From: Planctomycetaceae bacterium
GTDB lineage: Bacteria; Planctomycetota; Planctomycetia; Pirellulales; Pirellulaceae
DNA length: 64,000 bases
Assembly (NCBI GenBank): GCA_007694185.1
Contig: RECD01000100.1
Coordinates: 62,001-126,000 of the forward strand
Direction: 5' to 3'
A program made the translations under genes and the position numbers. Positions 47,131 through 55,310 of the stretch are shown here, piece by piece (the stretch's first letter is position 1; every line of letters starts with the position of its first letter). The notes below the pieces were generated by a model that saw nothing but the letters and a program-made list of their open reading frames with translations, was not told where the DNA came from and ran no database searches.

Positions 47131-47204
47131 TTAAGCCGGGTCGATCGCAAGTCCCGCCCGATTGCCGGTCTGCCATGCTGCTTAAAGGGGAGTGAGCGAA
47201 TCCG

Positions 47205-47756
47205 TCACCGCGCCCGCATCGCCCTTTGCAGGCCACGTTCGGTGTCCCGCTTCTTGATGGTTTCCCGTTTGTCATGCAGCTTCTTGCCGCGAACGAGTCC
47301 CATCACGCATTTCGCGAATCCCCGCTCGTTGAAATAGACTTTCAGCGGGATCAGCGTCAGGCCGCGTTCCTTGGCCAGCCCGGCGAACCGTTCGAACTCA
47401 CGGGCATGCAGCAGCAGTTTGCGGGGCCGCCGCGGATCATGGTTCCACAACCCCGCGTTGAAATAGTGGCCGATGTCGGCCCCGATTAGCCACAATTCGC
47501 CTCGCTGAACGCGGATGTACGCCTCGTCGAGTGACAGTTTTCCGTCACGCATCGACTTGACTTCGCTCCCCATCAACACCAGCCCGCACTCGACACTGTC
47601 GATCACTTCGTATTGAAACTTCGCTTTGCGGTTCTCGGCGATCGACTTGAAACCTGCGGCGGCCGATTTTTTCTCGCCCGACTTTTTTCCGCCTCCCTTT
47701 TGCTTTGCCGAACCGCCGGGGGACGCGGGAACGGTTACCGATTTTTTTTTCGACAT
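47205..47756 (-). CDS. smpB: SsrA-binding protein SmpB
   Basis: tmRNA-binding protein that loads tmRNA on stalled ribosomes. The 183-aa product has a basic 38-residue N-terminal extension (Lys/Gly/Ser-rich) before the family core NRKAKFQYEVIDSVECGLVL. Conserved segments are GSEVKSMRDGKLSL, IGHYFNAGLWNHDPRRPRKLLLH and LIPLKVYFNERGFAKCVMGL, and the C-terminal tail KKLHDKRETIKKRDTERGL enters the decoding centre. ATG 47756 is the natural start; the upstream frame to 48647 is antisense to the next gene. No tmRNA gene was found in the neighbourhood. Confidence 0.95.
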   Translation of the reverse strand: MSKKKSVTVPASPGGSAKQKGGGKKSGEKKSAAAGFKSIAENRKAKFQYEVIDSVECGLVLMGSEVKSMRDGKLSLDEAYIRVQRGELWLIGADIGHYFNAGLWNHDPRRPRKLLLHAREFERFAGLAKERGLTLIPLKVYFNERGFAKCVMGLVRGKKLHDKRETIKKRDTERGLQRAMRAR

Positions 47757-47969
47757 GATGCGGGGGGCGAAGGGGACGACGGGTCGGGGGACGCGGTGAC
47801 GGCCGTCGGTCATGGCGGCCACTCGTCGAAGTGTATCGCAAGGACCCGGCAGAGGACGAGCGCTGTAACATATCGGCACCGCCGCCCGAGCCACCCGAAT
47901 CCCTGAGCGGTTCGGATCGTTTCGGTTCGGAACGGGGGGCGATCCGAGAGCGAAACCTAGGAACCTGCG

Positions 47970-48728
47970 ATGTTGCTTCAAGAACAGAATTGGCCGACCA
48001 TCCGGGGGCTGTCTCCGGACACCCCCGTCATCATCCCGATCGCCGCGGTGGAACAGCACGGTCATCACCTGCCGGTGGATACCGACAGCCAGCTGTTGGG
48101 CGAGATCGTTCGTCGGGTGCATGCCGACTTGGGCGACAAAATCCTGGTTGCCCCGCTGATGTGGCTCGGCAACTCTCACCATCACCTCGACTTTCCCGGC
48201 ACGCTGTCCTGCTCGCCACGGACCTACCTCGATCTGCTCGGCGGGCTGATCGACAACCTGGTACACCACGGCTTCCGCCGGCTGTTGCTGATCAACGGCC
48301 ATGGCGGCAACGACGTCCCCGGCAAGCAGGCGGCCTTCGAGGCTCGTCAGCGTTATCGGGATCGCGGTGACCTGTTGTTGCTGTTCACCACCTATTGGTC
48401 GCTCGGTGCCGGCCCGGCGACCACCTTGGCGGAACTCCACCAGCGAGAGATGGGGCATGCTTGCGAATGGGAAACGTCGATGATGCTGCGAATCGCACCC
48501 CACTTGGTCGGTGATTACGCTAGCCTCGAACCGATACCGCATGGCAATTCGTTCTTGCCTGCCACCCGGGGCTGGTTGACGCAGGATCGCTCCGAACCGG
48601 GGTACATCGGCTGGCCACACCTGGCGTCGACCGAAAAAGGGGAGCACCTGTTGGCAACCTTCAGCGGCGACTTGGGGGCTTGGGTTCAGCGGGTCTTGGA
48701 CTGGGACGGTAACTCTTGGGAGGGTTAA
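47970..48728 (+). CDS. Creatininase-family amidohydrolase
   Basis: 252-aa metal-dependent hydrolase of the creatininase/MftE family. Typical metal-binding blocks are AAVEQHGHHLPVDTD (Glu, His, Asp ligands), NSHHHLDFPGTLS and LLLINGHGGND. The family cleaves cyclic or open amides; no substrate is identifiable. RBS-like AGGA precedes ATG 47970. The downstream genes at 48733-52909 encode exported oxidoreductases and may act in the same degradative pathway, but this is inference from layout. Confidence 0.85.
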   Translation: MLLQEQNWPTIRGLSPDTPVIIPIAAVEQHGHHLPVDTDSQLLGEIVRRVHADLGDKILVAPLMWLGNSHHHLDFPGTLSCSPRTYLDLLGGLIDNLVHHGFRRLLLINGHGGNDVPGKQAAFEARQRYRDRGDLLLLFTTYWSLGAGPATTLAELHQREMGHACEWETSMMLRIAPHLVGDYASLEPIPHGNSFLPATRGWLTQDRSEPGYIGWPHLASTEKGEHLLATFSGDLGAWVQRVLDWDGNSWEG

Positions 48729-48732
48729 ACGG

Positions 48733-50043
48733 ATGATTTCGCGTAGACAGTTGGTGAAAGGGATTCCGGCCGCGGCCGCCGCGTTTTGGGGTGCCGGCGG
48801 AGCGAAGCCGACGGGCTACGGTCGAGCCGCCGCGCAGACGCCAACGCCTGCCGCCGGGGGTGAGCCGACACGGCGGAAGCGGATCGCCTTCTTGGGGACG
48901 AGCGTCTATCAGCATTCTCATGCCCAGCACTTCCTCGATCGCCTTTCGGCCGGCTACGCCATGGGAGGCCGGTGGGTCGATCCGCCGCTGGAGATCGCCT
49001 CGGTTTATCTCGACCAATTCCCCGCGAATGACGTCGGCCGGCAAAGGATCGAAAAATACGGCCACCGGCTCTTCCCGTCGGTTGCCGAAGCCTTGACGTT
49101 GGGTGGTTCGGAGCTGGCGGTCGATGGCGTCGTGATCATTGCCGAGCATGGCGACTATCCCGACAACGATCGCGGGCAAAAACTCTATCCCCGGTATCGC
49201 TGGTTCAAGGACGCGGTCCGGGTATTCGAGGCGAGCGGCCGCAGCGTCCCCGTGTTCAACGACAAGCACTTGTCGACCGACTGGGACGAATGCGTCGAAA
49301 TGGTCGCCGACAGTGAGCGGTTGGGGTTCCCTTTCTACGCCGGCTCGTCACTGCCGGTTACCTGGCGACTGCCCGAGTTTGAGATCCCTTACGACACGCC
49401 GTTGGTGGAGAGCGTTTGTGTCGCCTACGGCGGGATCGATAGCTACGACTTCCATGCCTTCGAGACGGCCCAGTGCATGTCCGAGCGAAGGCCTGGGGGC
49501 GAGGTCGGTATTCGCTCGGTACACGCCCTGCGAGGCGACGCCTGTTGGCAGGCGCTGCGTCAACGAGAAGTCACACGAAAGCTATTTCTGTCCGCGTTGA
49601 TGCGCAGTCACAACCTGCCGGTTGACAACGGATACCCTTCCGCCCCGGTCAGCCTCGAATGGGCCGAAGCGAATTTGCCCAACACGACGGCCTGCTTCAT
49701 CGAGCATCTCGACGGGTTTCGAACCTCGACCTTTCTCACCGACATCCGTGATTTCAATTATGCCGGGATGCGGGGGGATACCGGGGAAATCATCGGTTGC
49801 CAGTTCATGCTGCCGATGCCGGGTCGCGGGGCGACCACGGCCGACTTCTTCACCCCGTTGGTGCAGCACATCGAGCGGATGATCTTGGACGGATCGACCG
49901 ACTATCCGATCCGCCGCACGCTGCTGACGTCCGGCATGGTGATCGGCGGCATCGAGTCGCTGCACACCGGGCAGCCCCACGCGACGCCGGCGATGGACAT
50001 CGCTTACCGCGGTCCACGTGAATCGATGTTTTGGCGACAATGA
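48733..50043 (+). CDS. Tat-exported protein of unknown function
   Basis: 436 aa with a Tat signal at the N-terminus (SRRQLVKGIPAAAAAFWGAGGA). I do not recognise the mature domain, although RIAFLGTSVYQHSHAQHFLDRL resembles the start of an oxidoreductase-like Rossmann domain and the text DGVVIIAEHGDYPDNDRGQ suggests alternating alpha/beta structure. Conserved HSHAQHF and EHGDYP may bind a metal or substrate. It starts 4 nt after the creatininase-family gene, so they are likely co-transcribed. Function unknown. Confidence 0.75.
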   Translation: MISRRQLVKGIPAAAAAFWGAGGAKPTGYGRAAAQTPTPAAGGEPTRRKRIAFLGTSVYQHSHAQHFLDRLSAGYAMGGRWVDPPLEIASVYLDQFPANDVGRQRIEKYGHRLFPSVAEALTLGGSELAVDGVVIIAEHGDYPDNDRGQKLYPRYRWFKDAVRVFEASGRSVPVFNDKHLSTDWDECVEMVADSERLGFPFYAGSSLPVTWRLPEFEIPYDTPLVESVCVAYGGIDSYDFHAFETAQCMSERRPGGEVGIRSVHALRGDACWQALRQREVTRKLFLSALMRSHNLPVDNGYPSAPVSLEWAEANLPNTTACFIEHLDGFRTSTFLTDIRDFNYAGMRGDTGEIIGCQFMLPMPGRGATTADFFTPLVQHIERMILDGSTDYPIRRTLLTSGMVIGGIESLHTGQPHATPAMDIAYRGPRESMFWRQ

Positions 50044-50288
50044 TCGTCCGATGATCTCGGGCAGGCGACCTTGGATAGTCGGCCTCGGGCAGTCGACCTC
50101 CGTCACCTGCTCGGTGATGCCCCGACCCTGTCGTTCCCGACCGGCCACCACGCGCCGGCCCCGCTGCTTCGCGTTATGCTAAAGCGTTCCTCGATCGGTT
50201 GCGGCTTTGCCCGTGGCCGGTCGCGACTCCCCTGCCCTGCCCTCCCCTGCTCTCCCCTTTCCTTTCGATCGTTTCAGAGGATCCCACC

Positions 50289-51332
50289 ATGCGACGTCAT
50301 CTGTTGGCCCTGTCTTTCGGTTTTTGTCTGCACGCGATCGATGCCGGCGGGGTTTTGGGGGCTCAACCCGCCGACACCCCGCAGGTGATCCGCGTCGGCA
50401 TGATCGGCTTGGACACGTCGCATGTGCCGGCCTTCACCAAGATCTTCAACAAAGAAAACGCGGAAGGAAATTTCGCCAAGCTGAAAGTCGTCGCGGGCTA
50501 TCCCGGTGGGACTGACATCCCCGCCAGTCGCGATCGCGTGGCGGGTTTTACTGAACAGGTCCGAGGGATGGGGGTCGAGATCGTCCAGACGATCCCCGAA
50601 TTGCTCGAGCGGGTTGATGTCGTGTTGTTGGAGAGCGTCGATGGGAGGATCCATCTCGAGGAAGCGGTGCCGGTGATTCTGGCCGGCAAGCCGCTGTTCA
50701 TCGACAAGCCGGCGGCTGGGTCGCTCGCCGACACGATCGCGATTTACGACTTAGCCAAAAAACATGGCGTTCCGATCTTCTCCAGTTCGTCGCTGCGATA
50801 CAGCCCTTCGATCCAGGAGTTGTTGACCGACGAATCGCTCGGTGAGATCGTCGGCGCCGTCACTTGGGGACCCTGCTCCTATCAGTCCGGCATCCCGGAT
50901 CTGTTTTTCTACGGGGTTCATGGGGTCGAAATGCTGTACGCGTTGATGGGCAGCGGTTGTGAGACGGTGACCCGGCTCGATTCCCCGGATGCCGATGTGG
51001 TGTCGGGTCGCTGGTCCGACGGCAGGATCGGTACCTACCGCGGGATTCGCAAGCACGCCGCCCCCTTCGGTGCGATCGCGTTCGGCACCAAGGCGGTCAA
51101 GCCGGCCGAGCGGACCGGCGGATATCAGGAATTGTGTGAGCAGATCGCAGAATTTTTTGTCTCGGGCAACACCCCCGTGGACGCCGAGACCACCATCGAG
51201 TTGTTCGCGTTCATGGAAGCGGCCGATGAGAGCAAGCGATTGGGCGGACAACCTGTTTCGATCCCAGCATCGATCGCCGCGGCCCGCGAACGTTCCGTCG
51301 GTCGCTTGGCCGAGTTCTTGCCGGCCGAGTGA
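50289..51332 (+). CDS. Exported Gfo/Idh/MocA-like oxidoreductase
   Basis: 347 aa with an N-terminal Sec-type signal (MRRHLLALSFGFCLHAIDAGG). The Rossmann fold begins VIRVGMIGLDTSHVPAF: the usual GxGxxG is replaced by GLDTSHV. The next catalytic loop is FIDKPAAGSLAD (EKP-like) and a C-terminal alpha/beta domain follows (VGAVTWGPCSYQSG, FYGVHGVEMLYALMG). It may bind NAD(P) differently or act on sugar-like substrates in the periplasm. ATG 50289 is chosen as start of the signal peptide; the frame back to 50199 has no homology. Same-strand neighbours encode similar exported proteins. Confidence 0.8.
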   Translation: MRRHLLALSFGFCLHAIDAGGVLGAQPADTPQVIRVGMIGLDTSHVPAFTKIFNKENAEGNFAKLKVVAGYPGGTDIPASRDRVAGFTEQVRGMGVEIVQTIPELLERVDVVLLESVDGRIHLEEAVPVILAGKPLFIDKPAAGSLADTIAIYDLAKKHGVPIFSSSSLRYSPSIQELLTDESLGEIVGAVTWGPCSYQSGIPDLFFYGVHGVEMLYALMGSGCETVTRLDSPDADVVSGRWSDGRIGTYRGIRKHAAPFGAIAFGTKAVKPAERTGGYQELCEQIAEFFVSGNTPVDAETTIELFAFMEAADESKRLGGQPVSIPASIAAARERSVGRLAEFLPAE

Positions 51333-51460
51333 GTGGCCGCTGTTGAGTCGCATGTCGTGATCTCGACGGGCAGCCTCGTTACCCGTTCGCCATCCGGATT
51401 GTCCGCCCCCTCGCCACCTATCCGATTCCCGCACCACCCCTCCCCTTTCGGAGTTCCCTG

Positions 51461-52909
51461 ATGTCTCACCTCAATCGCCGTGATTTCTTCGAGCAATCGT
51501 TGTTTGCCGCCGCTGCCGCCGCGGTCACCGTCGGGGCCGACGAATGGGTGTCCGCAGCCGATGCCGTGGCCACCGGTCCTAACGACACGATCCGGCACGC
51601 GATCATCGGCTGCCGAATTCGCGGCCGCGCTCATGCCCAAGAGTTCACGAAGATCCCGGGCGTCGACGTGAATTACGTTTGCGACCCCGATCAGGAACTC
51701 GCCAATGAACTCGCCGAGCAGGTCGAGAAACTGCAGGGACGCCGGCCCAAGGTGGTGCGGGATATGCGGGAGATCTTCGACGATCCGGCGATCGACACGG
51801 TTTCGGTCGCCGCCCCCAATCATTGGCATGCCTTGGCCGCGATCTGGGCGATGCAGGCGGGCAAGGATGTCTTTGTCGAAAAGCCCGTCAGCCACAATTT
51901 GGTCGAGGGTCGGCGGACGGTTCAGGTCGCTCGAAAGACGCAAAGGATCTGTCAAGCTGGAACTCAGAATCGGTCTTCCGGTCCGCTGACTGGGGCCGCC
52001 GAGTTCATCCGGGCGGGAAATCTCGGCGAGATCTCGCTGGCCCGCACGGTGATCTATGGCCGTCGCGGTTCGATCGGGGCGGCCGGCAAGTGTGAGATCC
52101 CGGCTCACGTCGATTTCAACTTGTGGCTCGGGCCCGGTACCGTCGAGCAGCCAACCCGCCCCCAGTTGCACTACGATTGGCACTGGGTCTGGGATACCGG
52201 CAATGGCGAACTGGGCAACAACAACATCCACATGATCGACATCACCCGTTGGTTGCTGGGCCTGGAGGGGCTCGGCGACTCGGTGATCAGCGTCGGTGGG
52301 CGGTTGGGCTACGAGGATGCCGGCGAAACGCCCAACACCCAGATGGTCGTCCATCGCTTCGGGCCGACGACAGTGATCCAAGAGGTCCGAGGGCTCAAGA
52401 CCGAGCCCTTCGCCAAGCCGGCCAAATCGGGATACGTGATCTATGGTTCGCAAGGCATCGTCGCGGACGGTTCGTTGTTCACGCCGGAAGGCGAGTTGGT
52501 CCGCAAGTTCACTGGCGTCGGGGAAAACCACTTCGCCAACTTCATCAAGGCGGTTCGCAGTCGTCAGCGGGAAGACCTGCGGGCAGACATCCTCGAGGGC
52601 CATGTCTCGACCGGGCTCTGTCACGTCGGCAACATTTCGCATCGACTCGGGCAACCCCAACCGGTCGAGGAGATCGCCAAGGTGCTGGACGCCCCGTCGT
52701 TCGACCCGGCGGTCCGCGAGACTTTCGACGGCATGGTCGATCACCTGCGGGAGAACGAGGTCGATCTGCGTCGCACGCCGTTGACCCTCGGCCCGTCCTT
52801 GGCGATCGACTCCGACGCGGAAAAGTTCGTCGCGGCGCCGGCGGCCGACGCGCTGCTGGGGCGCGAGTACCGCCGGCCCTTCGTGGTTCCGTCGGAACAA
52901 GAAATCTGA
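51461..52909 (+). CDS. Tat-exported Gfo/Idh/MocA oxidoreductase
   Basis: 482-aa oxidoreductase with a Tat signal (LNRRDFFEQSLFAAAAAAV), common in planctomycete carbohydrate metabolism. The catalytic segment VEKPVSHNLVEGRRTVQVARK has the EKP motif, followed by NRSSGPLTGAAEFIRAGNLGEIS and a C-terminal domain with DWHWVWDTGNGELGNNNIHMIDITRW. The dinucleotide loop reads AIIGCRIRGRAHAQEF, with a Cys-Arg insertion in place of GxGxxG. It probably oxidises a sugar or sugar acid in the periplasm or on export. Located 129 nt after the other exported oxidoreductase and on the same strand. Confidence 0.88.
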   Translation: MSHLNRRDFFEQSLFAAAAAAVTVGADEWVSAADAVATGPNDTIRHAIIGCRIRGRAHAQEFTKIPGVDVNYVCDPDQELANELAEQVEKLQGRRPKVVRDMREIFDDPAIDTVSVAAPNHWHALAAIWAMQAGKDVFVEKPVSHNLVEGRRTVQVARKTQRICQAGTQNRSSGPLTGAAEFIRAGNLGEISLARTVIYGRRGSIGAAGKCEIPAHVDFNLWLGPGTVEQPTRPQLHYDWHWVWDTGNGELGNNNIHMIDITRWLLGLEGLGDSVISVGGRLGYEDAGETPNTQMVVHRFGPTTVIQEVRGLKTEPFAKPAKSGYVIYGSQGIVADGSLFTPEGELVRKFTGVGENHFANFIKAVRSRQREDLRADILEGHVSTGLCHVGNISHRLGQPQPVEEIAKVLDAPSFDPAVRETFDGMVDHLRENEVDLRRTPLTLGPSLAIDSDAEKFVAAPAADALLGREYRRPFVVPSEQEI

Positions 52910-53066
52910 TCGTCAACGGCAGAGGGGGCCGGTTACGGATCGTCAAAACGCCGAAGGTCCGTTAGATTTCTAGCAGCGGACGTCCGGCGCCAACTGTGGC
53001 TTCCGCTCGTCACCGTTCCCAGCCCCGCCCTTCCGACCGACGCAGCCATCGGATGCTGCCGCATTC

Positions 53067-54755
53067 ATGTCGACCAAGCACTACATCTTTCAGATCGAGA
53101 ATCTGACCAAAAAACACGGCCAAAAGGTCGTGCTGCAGGACGTCAGTTTGGCGTTTTATCCCGGTGCCAAAATCGGCGTGCTCGGCCCCAACGGGGCCGG
53201 CAAGTCGACCCTGCTCAAGATCATGGCGGGCCAGGATAAGGAGTTCGAGGGAACGGCGGCGCTCGGGAAGAAATTCACGGTCGGCTACCTTTCTCAAGAG
53301 CCGGGGCTCGATCCCAACCTGACGGTCGAGCAGAACGTGATGACCGCTGTCGCCGAACGGCGGGCGATCCTCGACCGTTACAACGAAATCTCGTCACTGC
53401 TGGGCGAAGTCTCCGACGACACCGAGATGACTCGGCTGTGCGACGAGATGGCGGAACTTCAAGACACCATCGATGCCGGTAACCTTTGGGAACTCGATCG
53501 GCAGGTCGAAGTCGCGATGGCGGTGATGAATCTGCCGCCCGGTGATTGGCCGGTGACCAACCTGTCCGGGGGTGAGCAACGCCGGATAGCGCTCTGCCAA
53601 TTGTTGATCCGTCAGCCCGACTTGCTGCTGCTGGACGAACCGACCAACCACCTCGATGCCGAGAGCGTCGCCTGGTTGGAGAAGCACCTCGACGATTATC
53701 CGGGAACTGTCGTCGCGGTGACCCACGACCGGTACTTCCTCGACAACGTCGCCAAGTGGATTTTGGAAGTCGACCGGGGGCGTGGTATCCCGTTCGAAGG
53801 GAACTACTCCGCCTGGCTCGAGGCTAAACAGAAGCGGGCGGAGTTGGAAAAGCGACAGCAAAAAGCCCGCGACCGAATGCTGTCTCGGGAATTGGAATGG
53901 ATCCGGATGAGCCCCAAGGCGAGGCAGGCCAAAAGCAAGGCCCGGATCAAGGCCTACGAGCAGTTGTCTCAAGAAGCCTACCACGAGCAACCCGACGAAC
54001 TGGAGATCCAGATTCCGCCTGGCAAGCACCTCGGTTCGCTCGTGATCGAGGGCATTCACATCCACAAAGCGTACGGTGAGAAGGTACTGATCGATGACCT
54101 CTCGTTCCGTTTGCCGCCGGGTGGGATCGTCGGCGTGATCGGTCCCAACGGCGTCGGCAAGACGACGCTATTCCGAATGCTGACCGGCCAGGAGTCGCCC
54201 GACAGCGGCGAAATCCGGATCGGCGAGACGGTCGAACTGGGCTATGTCGACCAAAGTCGCGACAGCCTCGATGACACCAAGACCGTCTATCAGGAGATCA
54301 GCGGTGGCCACGACACGTTGGAAATCGGCGGCAGTGGCGGCAAGACGATGCATTCCCGCAGTTACGTCTCGAAGTTCAACTTCAAGGGGCCTGATCAAGA
54401 GAAGAAAGTCGGTATCCTGTCGGGCGGTGAACGCAACCGAGTTCACCTCGCCAAACTGCTCCGGCGGGGATGCAACGTCCTGCTGCTGGACGAGCCGACC
54501 AACGACTTGGATGTCGATACGCTTCGCTCGCTAGAGGAAGCGATCATGAACTTCGTCGGCTGCGTGGTGGTGACCTCCCACGACCGCTGGTTCTTGGATC
54601 GCTTGGCCACCCACATCTTGGCTTTCGAGGGTGATGGCAAGCTGTATTGGTGCGAAGGCAATTTCGAAGTTTACGAGCAAGGGCGTCGGCAACGCTTCGG
54701 AGAGGACCTTGAGGAAGGTGCCAAACGACGATACAAGAGCATCCACGCCGGTTGA
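53067..54755 (+). CDS. ettA: Energy-dependent translational throttle protein EttA
   Basis: ABC-F ATPase that gates the ribosome E site according to ATP/ADP ratio. 562 aa with two ABC domains: Walker [10 protein letters not shown] and GPNGVGKTT, signatures LSGGEQRR and LSGGERNR, and Walker [13 protein letters not shown] and [12 protein letters not shown]. The inter-domain linker ([18 protein letters not shown] style Arg/Lys-rich helices, [17 protein letters not shown]) and the EttA arm after the first Walker A ([26 protein letters not shown]-like) fit the family length. Start ATG 53067 yields the usual [18 protein letters not shown]. Confidence 0.95.
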   Translation: MSTKHYIFQIENLTKKHGQKVVLQDVSLAFYPGAKIGVLGPNGAGKSTLLKIMAGQDKEFEGTAALGKKFTVGYLSQEPGLDPNLTVEQNVMTAVAERRAILDRYNEISSLLGEVSDDTEMTRLCDEMAELQDTIDAGNLWELDRQVEVAMAVMNLPPGDWPVTNLSGGEQRRIALCQLLIRQPDLLLLDEPTNHLDAESVAWLEKHLDDYPGTVVAVTHDRYFLDNVAKWILEVDRGRGIPFEGNYSAWLEAKQKRAELEKRQQKARDRMLSRELEWIRMSPKARQAKSKARIKAYEQLSQEAYHEQPDELEIQIPPGKHLGSLVIEGIHIHKAYGEKVLIDDLSFRLPPGGIVGVIGPNGVGKTTLFRMLTGQESPDSGEIRIGETVELGYVDQSRDSLDDTKTVYQEISGGHDTLEIGGSGGKTMHSRSYVSKFNFKGPDQEKKVGILSGGERNRVHLAKLLRRGCNVLLLDEPTNDLDVDTLRSLEEAIMNFVGCVVVTSHDRWFLDRLATHILAFEGDGKLYWCEGNFEVYEQGRRQRFGEDLEEGAKRRYKSIHAG

Positions 54756-54872
54756 TGCCTGTGGCCAACGGTTCGCCTTCGCGCGAATCCGGCGGGCTGA
54801 GACGGCTTCCTGTGGAAAATGATTTCGCTAAATCGGCAGCACCTTGAACGGGTGCGGAGTCGATCTGGTCAA

Positions 54873-54891
54873 GGCTTCAACGATTGAAGTC
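54873..54891 (+). promoter_or_regulatory. Hairpin upstream of H1-like gene
   Basis: GGCTTCAA (54873-54880) and TTGAAGTC (54884-54891) form an 8-bp stem with one G-U pair and a 3-nt loop, about 39 nt before the ATG 54930. A run of six T lies at about 54909-54914, too far downstream for a clean terminator. Could terminate ettA weakly or regulate the next gene. Confidence 0.35.
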
Positions 54892-54929
54892 GCCAGGTGA
54901 ATCGGTCCCTTTTTTACCCCTGATTTGAA

Positions 54930-55262
54930 ATGACGATCCTGCGAGTTGGTCCCAACGCGGCTTATTCCGACGGTTGGGAATCCGCGTTTGGCGGCAAGAA
55001 GAAAACGAAGGCCGAAGCCAAACCGGCCGGCAAATCCAGCGGCAAGGCGACGTCCAAGAAGGCGACGGCCAAGCCGGTGACCGTGAAGGCCAAATCCGGC
55101 CAGGCGGCTCCTAAGCAAGCGGCGTCGAAGAAGTCGTCGCCCAAGGGGGCCACCGTGAAGGCGGGGGCGGCGAAGTCGGCTGCCGCTGCCAAGACTTCAC
55201 CCAAGTCAGCCGCAAAAAAGGCGGTGTCGAAAAAGTCGGTGACCAAGAAGGGCAAGGCCTAG
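54930..55262 (+). CDS. Small basic histone-H1-like protein
   Basis: 110 aa. The first 25 residues (MTILRVGPNAAYSDGWESAF) are a short folded or conserved head; the rest is a Lys/Ala/Ser/Thr/Pro-rich tail of irregular AKK/SKK units, strongly basic and low complexity. The composition resembles eukaryotic histone H1 C-terminal tails and bacterial H1-like proteins (HctB, AlgR3-type), which bind DNA. DNA binding is inferred from composition only. It lies between ettA and a very large unknown gene. Confidence 0.72.
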   Translation: MTILRVGPNAAYSDGWESAFGGKKKTKAEAKPAGKSSGKATSKKATAKPVTVKAKSGQAAPKQAASKKSSPKGATVKAGAAKSAAAAKTSPKSAAKKAVSKKSVTKKGKA

Positions 55263-55310
55263 CACGGGTTGCCCCGGTTCGATTTTCCCACCTCAACCCC
55301 ACCGGTTTTG

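Noticed and set aside
47085-47204. Possible tmRNA gene near smpB
   Set aside because: Only 120 nt, with a single hairpin and no tRNA-like ends or tag-encoding frame; it fits a terminator between convergent genes.
47757-48647. Extension of the smpB frame to 480 residues
   Set aside because: Upstream part is antisense to the creatininase gene; SmpB has a natural start at 47756.
51125-52900. 591-residue minus-strand ORF over the two exported oxidoreductases
   Set aside because: It runs antisense across parts of two clear genes with Tat/Sec signals and Gfo/Idh motifs.
54909-54914. T-run as an intrinsic terminator after ettA
   Set aside because: The nearest stem ends 17 nt before the T-run, too far for an intrinsic terminator.
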